NCBI RefSeq assembly: GCF_024704835.1 | Contig: NZ_JAMXBE010000014.1 | Span: 1 to 64,000 of the forward strand | DNA length: 64,000 bases | DNA from: Parapedobacter tibetensis | GTDB lineage: Bacteria > Bacteroidota > Bacteroidia > Sphingobacteriales > Sphingobacteriaceae | Reading direction: 5' to 3' | Shown: positions 1 to 11,200 of the stretch, in pieces | Layout: each line of letters begins with the position of its first letter | How positions within the stretch are numbered: the first letter of the stretch is position 1 | Translations under genes and position numbers: made by a program | Notes under the pieces: model-generated | Database searches by the model: none | Seen by the model: only the letters and a program-made list of their open reading frames with translations | What the model was told of the DNA's origin: nothing

Positions 1-1
1 T

Positions 2-2899
2 ACCTTCACGATCAACGATGCCGCTACCGAAGCCGACATCGCGGACGTAGTGGTCAACGGGGTTGATCCCGTCGATCCATTGTGCCTGATGCCTGGTGAG
101 GAAGTCGTATTGACGGCCACGCTGAGTGCGACCAGCACGATTGAAAACGAGGTGTTCCACTGGTACGACACGAACGGCGACATGGTTGCCGGTGGTGCAA
201 ACGGTACCTTGAACCTCGGCGAACTGATGCCGGGCACTTATACCTACAGCGTGGGTGTTAGTGGCGACGGTGTGTGCGAGAGCGCCGAGGGCGACCGCAA
301 GACGGTTACCTTCACGATCAACCCATCGGCTACGCCTGAGGATATCGCGGATGTCCTAGTTAACGGAGTCGATCCAAGCGAGGATATCTGTATCGATCCT
401 ACGGATGAAACGGTTCTTACAGCAATGCTAAGTGCCAGTAGCACCATAACCAATCCAGTATTCCACTGGTATGATGCCAATGGCGACATGGTTGCCGGTG
501 GTGCGGATGGTACACTCAATCTTGGTGTCCTTGCCCCAGGTACGTATACGTATCGTGTTGGTGTAAGCGGCGACGGCGTTTGTGAAACCGCTGAGGTCGA
601 CCGTACAGTTGTTACCTTCACGACGGTGTTCTGCGATATGGAGCTGTCGATTACGAAGGTAGCCGATGAAGAACGCGTAGTAGCAGGCGAAAGCACAAGC
701 TTCACGGTGACGATCACTAATAATGGTCCAGGTACCATCCAAGAAGGTGAAATCATCAGTGTGGGAGAACGCCCAAGTGAAGGCGTGACCATTACCGGTT
801 ACGAAGTGGTTTCTGGTAGTGCAACGGTGTCTGGAACTGGCAACAGTGCGGCGGTAACGACAACGGGTACTGTGGCAACCGGTGAAAGCATTGTGATACG
901 TATCACGGCCGACATCGATGCCGATGCTCCAGCTACGATTACCAATGGTGTTGACGTATGGGGACCAGATAAGGATCCGGAAACAGAAGATCCAGACGAT
1001 GAAGACGATACCCCAGAAATCCCAGTTGACCGCGAGTCTACTATGGGTATCACGAAAGTGGCTGATCAGAACCGCGTAAAAGCCGGTACGAGTACCACCT
1101 TCACGGTAACCGTAACAAACAACGGTCCTTCAGTCATTGAGGTCGGTAAAGACATCAATTTAACTGAGCGTCCAAGCGAGGGTCTCACCATTACCGGTTA
1201 CGAGGTGACCTCGGGTGCGGCTACTATAGCTGGAAGCGGCAATATGCCGGTGTTGACAACCACAGGTAAGATTGCCGTAGGCGGTACGATTATCGTGAAA
1301 GTTACCGCAGATGTTGATGCCGATGCGCCTTCAACCATCTCCAACGGAATCAGCGTATGGGGTCCTGATAAGGATCCGGATACAGATCCAGATGATGAAG
1401 ACGACACACCTGAAATACCGGTTGATCCTGACCGTCTGCTGAGCATTACGAAAGTAGCCGATCAAGACCGTGTACAAGCGGGTACCAATACAAGCTTTAC
1501 GGTGACCGTCACCAATGAAGGGCCTTCGTTGATCGCCAATGGTGAGGTAATCAGCTTGGTAGAGCGTCCAGGTGAAGGAGTAACCATCACGGGTTACGAG
1601 GTCATCAGCGGAAGTGCTACGGTAAGCGGTACAGGTAATGAGGCTGCGGTAACCACCACAGCAGTATTGCCTGTCCAAGGTACCATTGTCTTGAAGATTA
1701 CCGCTGCTATTGCTGATGATGCAGAAGGAACGATCACCAATGGTATAGCGGTTTGGGGTCCTGATAAAGATCCTGATGATGGTGACCCAGATGATGAAAC
1801 GGAAACACCGGAAATTCCTGTGGATCCAAGGCATACATTGAGTATTACTAAGGTTGCCGATCAGCAACGCGTAACTGCCGGTGGTAGTACCAGCTTTACA
1901 GTGACCGTTACCAATGAAGGGCCGTCTACCATCGCGGTGGGCAAAACCATCAGCCTGGGAGAACGGCCAAGCGACGGCCTGACTATTACAGGATACGAAG
2001 TGACTTCAAGCAATGCAACGGTGGCAGGAACGGGTAACAGTGCTATACTGACCGCTACTGCAGCGATAGCTGCTGATGAAACCATCGTCATAACGGTGAA
2101 TGCTGATGTCACGGCCAGCGCTGGACAAACAGTTTCCAATGGCATAGCGGTTTGGGGACCTGATAAGGATCCAGATACGGATGATGAGGACGATGAGGAC
2201 CAGACACCTGATATTCCGGTAGATGCTCCATATACCTTGAGCATTGATAAGGCTGCTGACCAGTCGTTGGTACAAGCAGGACAGGCTACCACCTTTACGG
2301 TGACCATTACCAACAACGGGCCGTTGGCCATCGAAGCCGATGAACTGATCGCGCTCGAAGAACGGCCAGGTGCCGGAGTGACCATCACAGGATACGAGAT
2401 TGTATCCGGTGCGGCCACCATAGCCGGAACTGGTAACGATGCGACCATCACAACAACAGGAGTGATGGCACCGCAATCGACCATCGTGGTTAAGGTGACT
2501 GCCATGGTAGCTGAAACGGCTGTCGGAACCATTACCAATGGCATCGCAGTTTGGAGTCCAGGTACGGATCCTGATGATGAGGATCCTGATGATGAGGATG
2601 AGATCGATCCAGTTCCGGTCGACGCCATATTGGTGATTCCGAATCTGTTTACACCTAATGGTGATGGACTCAATGACCGCTTTGTCATCAGGAACCTCCT
2701 GCAGTATTCAAGTAGAGAGCTGTTGGTGCTCAACAGATGGGGCAACCAGGTGTACAAGAGCACAAACTACAACAACGATTGGGATGGTGGTTCACTTAGC
2801 GAAGGTACATACTACTATATTTTGCGGGTTCGCAATGACAATGGCGAATGGCAAACCTACAAAGGCGCCGTAGCCCTTATACGAGTGACGAACCGCTAA
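2..2899 (+). CDS. T9SS-exported repeat adhesin with gliding-type C-terminal domain (5' end outside window)
   Basis: The frame is open from base 2, so the true start and signal peptide lie upstream; 965 residues are visible. The first part is two Ig-like units of about 102 residues sharing the motif VNGVDP. Next are five DUF11-type units of about 132 residues, each opening with SITK.AD and closing with an Asp/Glu-rich linker such as GPDKDPDT. The last 90 residues (about 876-965) form a gliding-motility-associated C-terminal domain with LFTPNGDGLND, the type B sorting signal of type IX secretion. Known for the family: such proteins pass the T9SS and are surface-attached or released. The PorP/SprF gene downstream fits this. 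It is probably a very large surface adhesin; the ligand is unknown. Confidence 0.9.
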   Translation, partial: TFTINDAATEADIADVVVNGVDPVDPLCLMPGEEVVLTATLSATSTIENEVFHWYDTNGDMVAGGANGTLNLGELMPGTYTYSVGVSGDGVCESAEGDRKTVTFTINPSATPEDIADVLVNGVDPSEDICIDPTDETVLTAMLSASSTITNPVFHWYDANGDMVAGGADGTLNLGVLAPGTYTYRVGVSGDGVCETAEVDRTVVTFTTVFCDMELSITKVADEERVVAGESTSFTVTITNNGPGTIQEGEIISVGERPSEGVTITGYEVVSGSATVSGTGNSAAVTTTGTVATGESIVIRITADIDADAPATITNGVDVWGPDKDPETEDPDDEDDTPEIPVDRESTMGITKVADQNRVKAGTSTTFTVTVTNNGPSVIEVGKDINLTERPSEGLTITGYEVTSGAATIAGSGNMPVLTTTGKIAVGGTIIVKVTADVDADAPSTISNGISVWGPDKDPDTDPDDEDDTPEIPVDPDRLLSITKVADQDRVQAGTNTSFTVTVTNEGPSLIANGEVISLVERPGEGVTITGYEVISGSATVSGTGNEAAVTTTAVLPVQGTIVLKITAAIADDAEGTITNGIAVWGPDKDPDDGDPDDETETPEIPVDPRHTLSITKVADQQRVTAGGSTSFTVTVTNEGPSTIAVGKTISLGERPSDGLTITGYEVTSSNATVAGTGNSAILTATAAIAADETIVITVNADVTASAGQTVSNGIAVWGPDKDPDTDDEDDEDQTPDIPVDAPYTLSIDKAADQSLVQAGQATTFTVTITNNGPLAIEADELIALEERPGAGVTITGYEIVSGAATIAGTGNDATITTTGVMAPQSTIVVKVTAMVAETAVGTITNGIAVWSPGTDPDDEDPDDEDEIDPVPVDAILVIPNLFTPNGDGLNDRFVIRNLLQYSSRELLVLNRWGNQVYKSTNYNNDWDGGSLSEGTYYYILRVRNDNGEWQTYKGAVALIRVTNR
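638..2627 (+). repeat. Five tandem DUF11-type coding repeats, period about 396-405 bases
   Basis: Unit starts lie near 638, 1043, 1439, 1838 and 2237. Each encodes a beta-sandwich of about 132 residues with the conserved words NNGP or NEGP, ERP and ITGYEV, and an acidic linker. Base-level identity is only moderate, so this looks like an old protein repeat array and not a recent DNA expansion. Confidence 0.85.
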
Positions 2900-2909
2900 A
2901 AAAGGATGC

Positions 2910-2935
2910 CCTGCTGGGTAAATATTCCCAGCAGG
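2910..2935 (+). terminator. Perfect hairpin between the adhesin and porP genes
   Basis: Arms CCTGCTGGG (2910-2918) and CCCAGCAGG (2927-2935) pair over 9 bases around an 8-base AT loop, 10 bases after the adhesin stop. No U-run follows, so it may reduce read-through or protect the mRNA end and need not stop transcription fully. Confidence 0.45.
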
Positions 2936-2986
2936 TCATTAATTAGAAGAAGCTGATTTGACCAACATCCAATAAAAGATAAAGAC

Positions 2987-3949
2987 ATGAAGAAGTATTT
3001 TTTTCTACTGCTGATATTAGCCTCAACCGCTCCTGCTTTTGCCCAGCAAGTAGCGCAGTATAGCCAGTATATGTTTAACGGGTTGTACATCAACCCCGCG
3101 TATGCAGGCTATCGCGGACCGGTGAATTTGCATACGTATTATCGGTCGCAATGGACGGGTATACCCGATGGCCCGCGTACGTTGGCTTTGGCGGCGGATA
3201 TGCGTACTGCCAGTGATAATGTGGGACTTGGGTTGAATATCATGAGCGACCGCGTAGGTTTGGAAAAACGTATCTACGCTTATGCAAATTACGCATACCG
3301 CCTGCGTGTAGGTTGGGATCCTGAAGATCGGCTGTCGTTCGGTCTCGGATTGGGTGTAATCCATTCTGGGTTTGATAACGCAGATGCTAGGACGCAAGAT
3401 CCCGAGGCCGTGAACATCGAAAATTCGTTTCTACCGGATGCGCGGTTTGGTGTTTACTATTCCAATAATACCTTTTTCGCAGGTGTTGGGGTCGATAACC
3501 TGATTTCTCGTTTGTTGTTTAATGAAGATAATGGAAGTACCCGTATTCCGCCAATCACCCAATACTACATCAATGTAGGCGGAATTGTGCCCATTGCAAG
3601 TGATATGTTATTTAAACCTTCCATTATGGTCAAGAATGCGAATAATGCGGTAACGAGGGCTTGGACAACCGATTTAAATGCTGCGGTCATTTTTGCTGAG
3701 CAGATTACTTTTGGGGTATCCTACCGAACCGCACTATCAAGTGGCGATAAACTATCAAGTGATCTTTCCCGTCCAAATTCCATCATTGCGCTGGCTGAAT
3801 TTATTGCCGGCGGCCAGTTCAGGATTGGCTATTCCTTCGATTACGCATTAAGTAGGATACACAATCAAGTAGGTAGCACACACGAGATATCGTTGGGGTA
3901 TACCTTAAACAAGGGTACACAACGAGTACGTACGCCGCGGTACTTTTAA
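2987..3949 (+). CDS. PorP/SprF family type IX secretion membrane protein
   Basis: 320 residues with a cleavable signal peptide (hydrophobic run ending in AFAQQ). The early motif QYSQYMFNGLYINPAYAGYR is the hallmark of PorP/SprF proteins; the rest is a predicted outer-membrane beta-barrel. Family knowledge: PorP/SprF-like proteins act with individual cargoes that carry type B C-terminal domains and are usually encoded directly downstream of them, as here (88 bases after the adhesin stop). It probably serves secretion or surface attachment of that adhesin. The length is normal for the family. Confidence 0.92.
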   Translation: MKKYFFLLLILASTAPAFAQQVAQYSQYMFNGLYINPAYAGYRGPVNLHTYYRSQWTGIPDGPRTLALAADMRTASDNVGLGLNIMSDRVGLEKRIYAYANYAYRLRVGWDPEDRLSFGLGLGVIHSGFDNADARTQDPEAVNIENSFLPDARFGVYYSNNTFFAGVGVDNLISRLLFNEDNGSTRIPPITQYYINVGGIVPIASDMLFKPSIMVKNANNAVTRAWTTDLNAAVIFAEQITFGVSYRTALSSGDKLSSDLSRPNSIIALAEFIAGGQFRIGYSFDYALSRIHNQVGSTHEISLGYTLNKGTQRVRTPRYF

Positions 3950-4003
3950 TTTTCAGGATTTCCGGATTAACCCATGCTGAGAAGTTATAAACAATATTGA
4001 CCT

Positions 4004-5932
4004 ATGAGAATTTTTGACAATAAGATTAACCTGATTTTCGGACTTTGTCTGCTGGCAGTTCTTCCTCTTCAGGCACAGTACTCCCTTTTGAAGTCCGCTG
4101 ATCGTGAATTCGAATCCTTTAATTTCATTAAGGCGATTGAATTGTACCAAAAGGCTTATGATGCTAAGGCAGACATTAAAACGGTTGAGCGCCTTGCGGA
4201 GTCATATTTTAATATCCGTAATTATGGTGAAGCCGAAACATGGTATGCAAAATTGGCCAACCATGACGATGCCAAAATCGATCATATCCTGCAATACGGA
4301 CACGTGCTTCGCAACAATTCCAAATTTAGAGAGGCAAAGGCCCAATACCAACGTGCGGCATTGAAAGATGATGGGGGGGCATTAGCTGAAGAGCTGAAAG
4401 TGCTCTATGCCTCATGCGACTCGGCAATGGTGTGGCTTGAAAACCCCATAAAAGCCGTGGAAGTGAGGAATGAGAAATACCTGAACAGTGCCCAAGCGGA
4501 GTTTGGTGCAACCAAGGGACCTGATGGCCTTTATTTTGCCTCAGACCGGTTTAGTGGTGCAGTCAAATCCGATGTTATTTATGGATGGACCGGAAACCCG
4601 TATTTGTCTATGTATTCGGCTAAAGATAAGGTAGTCGACAAGGTGGACGCTAAATGGGGCGATGGAGCCAACCACTTCGGCCCAGCGACATTTTCTACGG
4701 AACGAAATGAGGTTTATTTTGCGGTAACCAGGAAACCTGATAGGGAAGAAAAAAGGAAAGCGGGAAGGGATGTGACAGTCAATATTGAGATTTTCTCCAA
4801 CACGTTAGATACGGCTAATTGGGGTGAGCAAGCGACACCTTTCCGTTATAATAATATCACCGAATGGTCGGTGGGCGATCCATTCCTGAGCCCTTCTGGG
4901 GATACCTTATACTTTACATCCGATATGCCAGGCGGACAAGGGGGCACTGATATATACTACGTGGTTCGTCAGACAGATGGTGCTTGGGGAGATGCTGCCA
5001 ATATGGGGAGTGTAGTCAATACCACTGGCGACGAGCGTTTTCCAACAATTGATGACCAAGGGGACTTTTATTTCTCATCTGATGGCCACCTGGGAATGGG
5101 CGGACTGGATGTTTATAAACTGGACAAAGGAAGTGGTCAGCCGCAGGTATCGAATTTGGGCTACCCGTTCAACTCACCTTATGATGATTTTTCTATCCGT
5201 TTCGACAAGGAAACGGAGGGTTATTTCGCTTCCAACAGAAAAGGTGGATCTGGAGCCGATGACATCTATTGGTTCAACCTCGATAAACGAATTCAGCTTG
5301 ATTTGGTCGGCGGGGTATACAACTCAAGAAGCAAACTGCCTATATCCGGTGCTAAGGTGACCCTTACACCTGCAGGCGATGAAGCAAATGCGGTGGTATT
5401 AAACGCGGGTAGTGATGGAAAGTTCAAGTTTAATCTCGCGGAAGAAACAGATTACCAAATCACAGCTGAGCAGACGGGATTCAGGGAAGCTACACCCTTA
5501 GCGTTCACCACAAAAGGGATAACCAAAACAATGACGGTACAAAAAGATATCTTCCTTGACCCGGTGGAAAAAGATGAAGTGGTTGTTTTGCGTAATATCT
5601 ATTTCGATTTCGACAAGGCGGATATCCGACCAGATGCGGCACTGGAATTGGACAAGATCTTAGCTTTCTTAAATAGCGACCCGAAGGTGAAAATCGAACT
5701 AAGTGCACATACCGACTCTAGAGGAACACAGGCTTACAACATGAAGTTGTCGCAAAGAAGGGCAGATTCAGCCATCGAGTACTTGGTTTCAGGGGGTATC
5801 AGCAGAGATCGCCTGGTTGCCAAAGGTTACGGCTTCACCAAATTGGCCAATCATTGTGCCAAAGGGGTGAAATGTACTGAAGAAGAACATCAATGGAATA
5901 GGCGCGTGGAATTTTTCGTGATTGAGAATTGA
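4004..5932 (+). CDS. OmpA-family protein with TPR-like, PD40 and carboxypeptidase-regulatory-like domains
   Basis: 642 residues. An N-terminal signal peptide (ending in LQAQY) is followed by a TPR-like helical region (about 25-140). WD40-like/PD40 propeller repeats (about 150-420) contain motifs such as LYFTSDMPGGQGGTDIY and FSSDGHLGMGGLDVY. A small beta-sandwich follows (about 430-515). The C-terminal OmpA peptidoglycan-binding domain (about 530-642) carries YFDFDKADIRPDA, then HTDSRG and the basic QRRADSA helix. Proteins of this layout often sit next to porP/sprF genes and are thought to anchor T9SS or adhesin assemblies to the cell wall. It is the last gene before a strong terminator. Confidence 0.9.
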   Translation: MRIFDNKINLIFGLCLLAVLPLQAQYSLLKSADREFESFNFIKAIELYQKAYDAKADIKTVERLAESYFNIRNYGEAETWYAKLANHDDAKIDHILQYGHVLRNNSKFREAKAQYQRAALKDDGGALAEELKVLYASCDSAMVWLENPIKAVEVRNEKYLNSAQAEFGATKGPDGLYFASDRFSGAVKSDVIYGWTGNPYLSMYSAKDKVVDKVDAKWGDGANHFGPATFSTERNEVYFAVTRKPDREEKRKAGRDVTVNIEIFSNTLDTANWGEQATPFRYNNITEWSVGDPFLSPSGDTLYFTSDMPGGQGGTDIYYVVRQTDGAWGDAANMGSVVNTTGDERFPTIDDQGDFYFSSDGHLGMGGLDVYKLDKGSGQPQVSNLGYPFNSPYDDFSIRFDKETEGYFASNRKGGSGADDIYWFNLDKRIQLDLVGGVYNSRSKLPISGAKVTLTPAGDEANAVVLNAGSDGKFKFNLAEETDYQITAEQTGFREATPLAFTTKGITKTMTVQKDIFLDPVEKDEVVVLRNIYFDFDKADIRPDAALELDKILAFLNSDPKVKIELSAHTDSRGTQAYNMKLSQRRADSAIEYLVSGGISRDRLVAKGYGFTKLANHCAKGVKCTEEEHQWNRRVEFFVIEN

Positions 5933-5956
5933 TTTGATTTGATCTTCCTAAATATA

Positions 5957-5990
5957 AACCTAACGGGCCCAGAAAGCCTGTTAGGTTTTC
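5957..5990 (+). terminator. Intrinsic terminator of the T9SS gene cluster
   Basis: Arms AACCTAACGGG (from 5957) and CCTGTTAGGTT (to 5987) pair with one G-U and run into TTTTC. It starts 24 bases after the OmpA-family stop. Confidence 0.85.
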
Positions 5991-6178
5991 TTATGTTTAT
6001 ACATTCCCCATTAGCAGCAATTATCATCTTTAAGTATAGGCCAGCACCCTATGATAATATATCATAGGTATTTGCAAATATTATTTAAGTAATGGATAGG
6101 GAATTGTATTTACTTTGTAATCGTGGTATGAAATATGGGTTGGAATAGATTTTTCGTGATTTGCAAATAGGATAAACC

Positions 6179-7030
6179 ATGAAGTTATATAAGACAATAC
6201 GGGGGAATCTGCTCCAAACGGAAGATAGTTATTACATCGTCCACCAAAACTGGGACGAATTAGTCAACAGGGATGGGCTTCATGACTACCTCAGCAATGG
6301 CATCGAGTCGTTTAAGCCAGTTAGCGAGAAGGATGCGGTTGATTGGATAGCCAATGGACTGTTGCCCCCCATCAGTTCCCAAGAGGTATGGGCAGCAGGG
6401 GTAACGTATTTCCGAAGTATGGAGGCACGTATGGAGGAGGCTAAGGACTCCGGAGGTGCCGACCTCTATGATAACGTTTATCATGCGGATCGACCTGAAT
6501 TGTTTTTCAAAGCATTGCCTCATCGCGTATCGGGGCATGGGCAACCCGTGAATATCCGAAAGGATTCCACGTGGAATGTACCTGAACCGGAATTGACCCT
6601 TTTCATCAATTCATTCGGAACTATTCAGGGATATACCGTGGGAAATGACATGAGTTCCAGGAGCATTGAGGGGGAAAATGCGTTATATCTACCGCAAGCC
6701 AAAATTTATGAACGCAGCGCGGCACTAGGGCCGTGCCTGTATGTTCCTAAAACATCGATTGACCCGAATACATTAATTGAAATGGAAATTATTCGGAGCG
6801 GTGAGCCCATGTACCGTGATTCCGTTAAAATCAGCCGGATGAAGCGTTCGTTGACCGAATTGGCAGACTACCTTTATCGGGAATGCAATTTTACCTATGG
6901 TAGTTACCTGATGACGGGTACTTGTTTGGTGCCTCCCAATGATTTCACATTGAAGGTGGGTGATGAAGTGGTCATCGCAATTGATTCCATTGGCACACTG
7001 CGAAATACCGTGGGGCATTACCATGGTTGA
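6179..7030 (+). CDS. FAH-family enzyme resembling 2-keto-3-deoxy-D-arabinonate dehydratase
   Basis: 283 residues, a fumarylacetoacetate-hydrolase fold. The motifs [47 protein letters not shown] and LYLPQAKIY match, from memory, the archaeal 2-keto-3-deoxy-D-arabinonate dehydratase subgroup better than true fumarylacetoacetases; the PEPEL glutamates are metal ligands in the family. That enzyme converts the ketodeoxy-pentonate made from D-arabinose or D-xylose to 2-oxoglutarate semialdehyde. No signal peptide, so cytosolic. It converges on the AraC gene with a 9-base gap and sits beside a SusC/SusD locus with a DUF4185 protein. Other ketodeoxy-sugar-acid or FAH-type reactions remain possible. 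Confidence 0.75.
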   Translation: MKLYKTIRGNLLQTEDSYYIVHQNWDELVNRDGLHDYLSNGIESFKPVSEKDAVDWIANGLLPPISSQEVWAAGVTYFRSMEARMEEAKDSGGADLYDNVYHADRPELFFKALPHRVSGHGQPVNIRKDSTWNVPEPELTLFINSFGTIQGYTVGNDMSSRSIEGENALYLPQAKIYERSAALGPCLYVPKTSIDPNTLIEMEIIRSGEPMYRDSVKISRMKRSLTELADYLYRECNFTYGSYLMTGTCLVPPNDFTLKVGDEVVIAIDSIGTLRNTVGHYHG

Positions 7031-7039
7031 ACCGCCATG

Positions 7040-7921
7040 TCAGAGTAACTGGAATTTCTGCCGGTATTCCTTCGGTGTCATCCCCATATAAGTCTTGAAT
7101 TGTTTGTTGAAATTGGATAGGGTATTGAACCCGGATTCGTAACAAATTTGTGCAATACTTTTCGCTTCATCGGTAGTGAGGTGTTTACACGCATGCCGTA
7201 TACGGAGTTCCATCAGGAAGTACGAAAATGACTTGCTGGTTTTCATGGTGAAATACCTGGCAAAGGAAGTCGGGGTCATATTGAGCAATGCGGCAACCTC
7301 TTCCAGTGGGATTTTTTTCCTGAAATGTTTGGCCGCATAATTGTAAATGAGGTTGATGCGGTTCGTTTCCGCATCTTTCAGCGGGTAGTTGTACATATCG
7401 TCATGCAACAAGTGGTAATCCTTTGTGTTCGACAGCAAATCCAAGATCTTGAACAACTGGATAATGCTAGCTATCCCATGCATGTGCAGGATTTCGTGCA
7501 TAAGCTGTTGGGTTTGCGCTACCGTCGAACCGTATATCTCCATGCCGCAACGCATCTTGGTAAATAAGGTCTTGATCTGGGCCAGTTCGTCCTTATCGCT
7601 TAGGGGACTTAATGAATCCATATTGAAATAGATAACCAACCCATGCGAATGTGCATCGGAATGGAGGTCGAAATACATATCGTCACTCCGCCAAAGGTGA
7701 GGTATGTTGGGCCCTAGCAGTGTCAAATCCCCCCTGGAAAAGTATTTGACCGTATTGCCGATGAACCGGGTGCCCGTTCCCTCGAGAACCATGAAAAGTT
7801 GGCACTCCTGGTGGGCATGCCATGTTGCGTCAAAATGCTTGTCGCTTAATTCCCGGACGAAAAAAATTTTCGACTCAGGTATCCTTGTTTTCTGGACGGC
7901 CGTTTTCTTGAATGTTTCCAT
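7040..7921 (-). CDS. AraC-family transcriptional regulator
   Basis: 293 residues. The N-terminal half is a cupin-like sensor domain (HAHQECQLFMVLEGTG). The last 100 residues hold the two helix-turn-helix motifs of the AraC family, with AQICYESGFNTLSNFNKQFK and GMTPKEYRQKF. It is divergent from susC of locus 1 (301 bases between starts) and convergent with the FAH-family gene, so it is the obvious candidate regulator of this locus, which has no sigma/FecR pair. The effector is unknown but is probably a sugar or sugar acid. Confidence 0.88.
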   Translation of the reverse strand: METFKKTAVQKTRIPESKIFFVRELSDKHFDATWHAHQECQLFMVLEGTGTRFIGNTVKYFSRGDLTLLGPNIPHLWRSDDMYFDLHSDAHSHGLVIYFNMDSLSPLSDKDELAQIKTLFTKMRCGMEIYGSTVAQTQQLMHEILHMHGIASIIQLFKILDLLSNTKDYHLLHDDMYNYPLKDAETNRINLIYNYAAKHFRKKIPLEEVAALLNMTPTSFARYFTMKTSKSFSYFLMELRIRHACKHLTTDEAKSIAQICYESGFNTLSNFNKQFKTYMGMTPKEYRQKFQLL

Positions 7922-8051
7922 ATCCTCGATTACTTGCTGTGCGTAGCGTAAGTTAAGTATAAAAACGATAAAGTTATACTATTATTCTTGTTTTTATGGT
8001 GTTACTTTAACATTTATGGTAAAATACAGTCGTTATTGGTTGCCTAATAGG

Positions 8052-8082
8052 TTTGCGGTAGACTTGGTGTTGTCTACTTTTG
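8052..8082 (+). promoter_or_regulatory. Bacteroidota-type promoter of carbohydrate locus 1
   Basis: A -33 TTTG (8052-8055), a 19-base spacer and a perfect -7 TACTTTTG (8075-8082) lie about 140 bases upstream of the susC start. The rest of the 7922-8222 gap shows no gene; the long 5' leader leaves room for AraC binding and mRNA-level control. Confidence 0.7.
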
Positions 8083-8222
8083 TTTTAACGCAAAGGCAAT
8101 ATATACTAACCAATTAAGAACGAATTGCATCCGTATCTGGCATATAAATTAAATGCTAACCGATACTTATCGTACTCCAATACGCGGGTATCGTCAGTAT
8201 AAACCGATTATAAATTATCGAC

Positions 8223-11200
8223 ATGAAAAGTTTTTTTTATGCAATGGACAAAATCCTGTTAACCTGCCTGCTCTTAGGTATTGCTGTTCATTCCAATGCT
8301 ACAATGGGGGCTCATGGGGCCCGACAGGGCAAAATAGTACGGGGACAGGTCATGGAAGAGGGGACAAATGAGCCGCTGGTTGGCGTAAGTGTTCATGTTA
8401 AAGGCACCACGGCGGGGACGGTTACTAATCATGCAGGAAGATATGAGATCAATGTCGCCTCAGATGAAGCCATACTCGTGTTCTCTTATACGGGTAAAAA
8501 AACGGTAGAACGCTTTGTTAACGATTTAACCGTGATCGATGTGGTGATGACGAATGACGAAACCATGCTTTCGGAAGTATACATCGGGTACATGACCCAG
8601 CGGAAAGCCGATCTTACCGGCTCGATCGCGATGGCAACGGCAAGTGACATCGAGAAGAATCCTTCGGCAAATGCCATGAAATCCCTCCAGGGCAAGCTCG
8701 CCGGCGTACACATCACAACAAATGGGGGTAACCCTTCAGAAGGTGTGAACGTACAGATCAGGGGGCTCTCATCCTTATCCGGAGAAGTCAGGCCCTTGAT
8801 CGTGCTGGATGGGATGCCGACCGAGAACCTAAATCTGCGGGACATAAACGCAGGAGATATTGAATCCATTCAGGTATTGAAGGACGCAGCCTCAGCTAGT
8901 ATATACGGGGCAAGGGCTTCCGGAGGTGTGATATTGATCCAAACGAAAAAGGGAAAGGTCGGCCAAACTAAAGTTGAATACAATGGCAGTGTTGCGTTGA
9001 GCAAAGTAATTGATAAACCCACATTGATGAATGCCGAACAATACGGGGTCGCCACGTTCCGGGCATATGCATACGATGAAGCAGTGTATGGCATACCCAT
9101 TTCGTTGCCCGGCACCTATGATTTCACGTGGCATCGGGATGCCAACGGAAGGCCTGTATTGGATGCGGTGAAACCTGCGGAATGGCTCAACCCGGAGCAA
9201 ACCGTGAGGGGATCTGACACAGACTGGTTGGGTGAACTACTCCAACCGGCGATGATGACTAACCATCAACTGACGATATCCAGCGGAACGGAGCGATCAA
9301 GAAGTTTGTTCTCCTTGGGCTATTACGATAATGAAGGGACACAGATTCACACCTTCTTCAGGCAGTATTCGATACGTACGAATACGGAGTACAATTTGAT
9401 CAATAACCGGTTGAAAATAGGCGAAAATCTGGCAGTATCTTATTTGCAGTATAAGGACGGGAATGAAATGCGTTGGGCCTTGATTAACCCCCCAGCCGTT
9501 CCTGTTTATGACATAAACGGAGGATGGGCCGGAGCTGCAGGGTTTGACGATTTCACGAATCCGATACGGGTCCTGACCGATAGCAAAGGTAACATCAGCA
9601 ATTATGTGAAAATAATCGGAAATGTCTTTGCTGATCTTACCATCTGGAACGGCTTATCGGCCCGTACACAATTCGGGGTTGACTACGGAAACGCTTACAA
9701 CCGGAATGTGGATAAGCTTTGGTCTGAAACCGGAGGCAGGAACAGCGATGGAGAAAATTATGTAGGAAACAGCCAGTCCCATCCGTTAAGCTATGTGTGG
9801 ACCAATACCCTGTCTTATAGTATGAGCACGGACAGGCATAGCCTGGATGCCGTGGCCGGTGTCGAATATACACGGTTTGTGCAGGAAGGATTTTCAGCAA
9901 GAAGGGAGGGTATTTACCTTGAAGACCGGGATTTTGCCCATATCGGTGTGACGACGGGTACGAAATATTCACTTGGCAGTTCAGCGGATGAATACGTCTA
10001 TTTCTCCCTTTTCGGTAAAGCTAACTACGTTTATAACCAAAAGTATTTGTTCTCTGCCACGCTGCGCCGCGACGGTTCATCCCTCTTCGGCGCAAACAAC
10101 CGATATGCGGTATTTCCGGCATTTTCGGCCGGATGGCGGATCAGTAGCGAACCTTTTATGCAGCGCCATGAGGTCATATCTGACCTTAAAATACGAGCGG
10201 GTTGGGGCACAAACGGAAGTGTGCAAGGCCTCCCCCGTGGCTATACCTCAACGCCGTTTACAACGGACTATTTCGGGACGTCCTATCCGATAGAAGGGAA
10301 TGAAACCGGACCCTTGTACTCGGGTTATAGACGGACTTGGTTGGGTAATCCGGATCTGAAATGGGAAACAACCACACAAACCGACGTAGCGGTAGATTTC
10401 GGTTTGTTGGATAATCGGATAAACGGTTCGCTAGGCTATTATTTCAAGAAAACAAGGGATATTTTGGTCCAGACACCCTACATCGCGGCGATGGGTGAGG
10501 GTGGTGAGCCCTGGATCAATGGTGCAGATATGAATAACCGGGGGATTGAATTCGAGATTGGGTATCGCAACGATCCGAGGCATGCATTCCAATATGCCAT
10601 TTCGGCCAATGTAGGCACCTACAAAACCAAAATAGTTAGCCTCCCGGAGAATGTGATCAACAAATATCCGGGTGATGGCGTTCATGATCTTGTCCTGGGC
10701 AGAACACCTAATATCCTATATGGTTTAGTGGCGGATGGCATATTCAAAACACGGGAAGAGGTCGACAGCCATGCCGAGCAACCGGGGAAAGCCATTGGTC
10801 GTATCCGCTATAAAGACCTGGATGGCAATGGTATAGTGCAGGAGTTGCATGATCGGGCATATATCGGAATCATGGATCCGGATTTCTTTGGGGGAATCAC
10901 CTTTGACCTCAATTATCGCAATTTTGATATGAATGTGTTTTTCCAAGGTGTTTTCGGCAATAAAGTAGACAACATTTGGAAACGAGAATCCGATTTATGG
11001 AACATCACCGTTCCGGCACATAAAAACCACCCTAACCGGATTTTAGATGCATGGTCTTTCGATAACCCAAGCGCCGATATCCCCGCCATATCCAATTCAA
11101 CACAAAATGCGGAACATCGTTTTTCCAGCTATTTCGTGGAAGACGGGTCTTACCTGAAATTGAGAAACATAGAGCTTGGCTACACACTTCCGAGCGCCGT

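Noticed and set aside
638-2627. CRISPR-like or satellite repeat array
   Set aside because: Units are about 400 bases, coding, and diverged at base level; this is a protein domain array.
1861-2763. Long minus-strand open frame of about 300 codons opposite the adhesin
   Set aside because: It mirrors the repeat codons of the adhesin, has a Ser/Pro-rich composition without any domain, and the plus strand has clear DUF11 and sorting domains.
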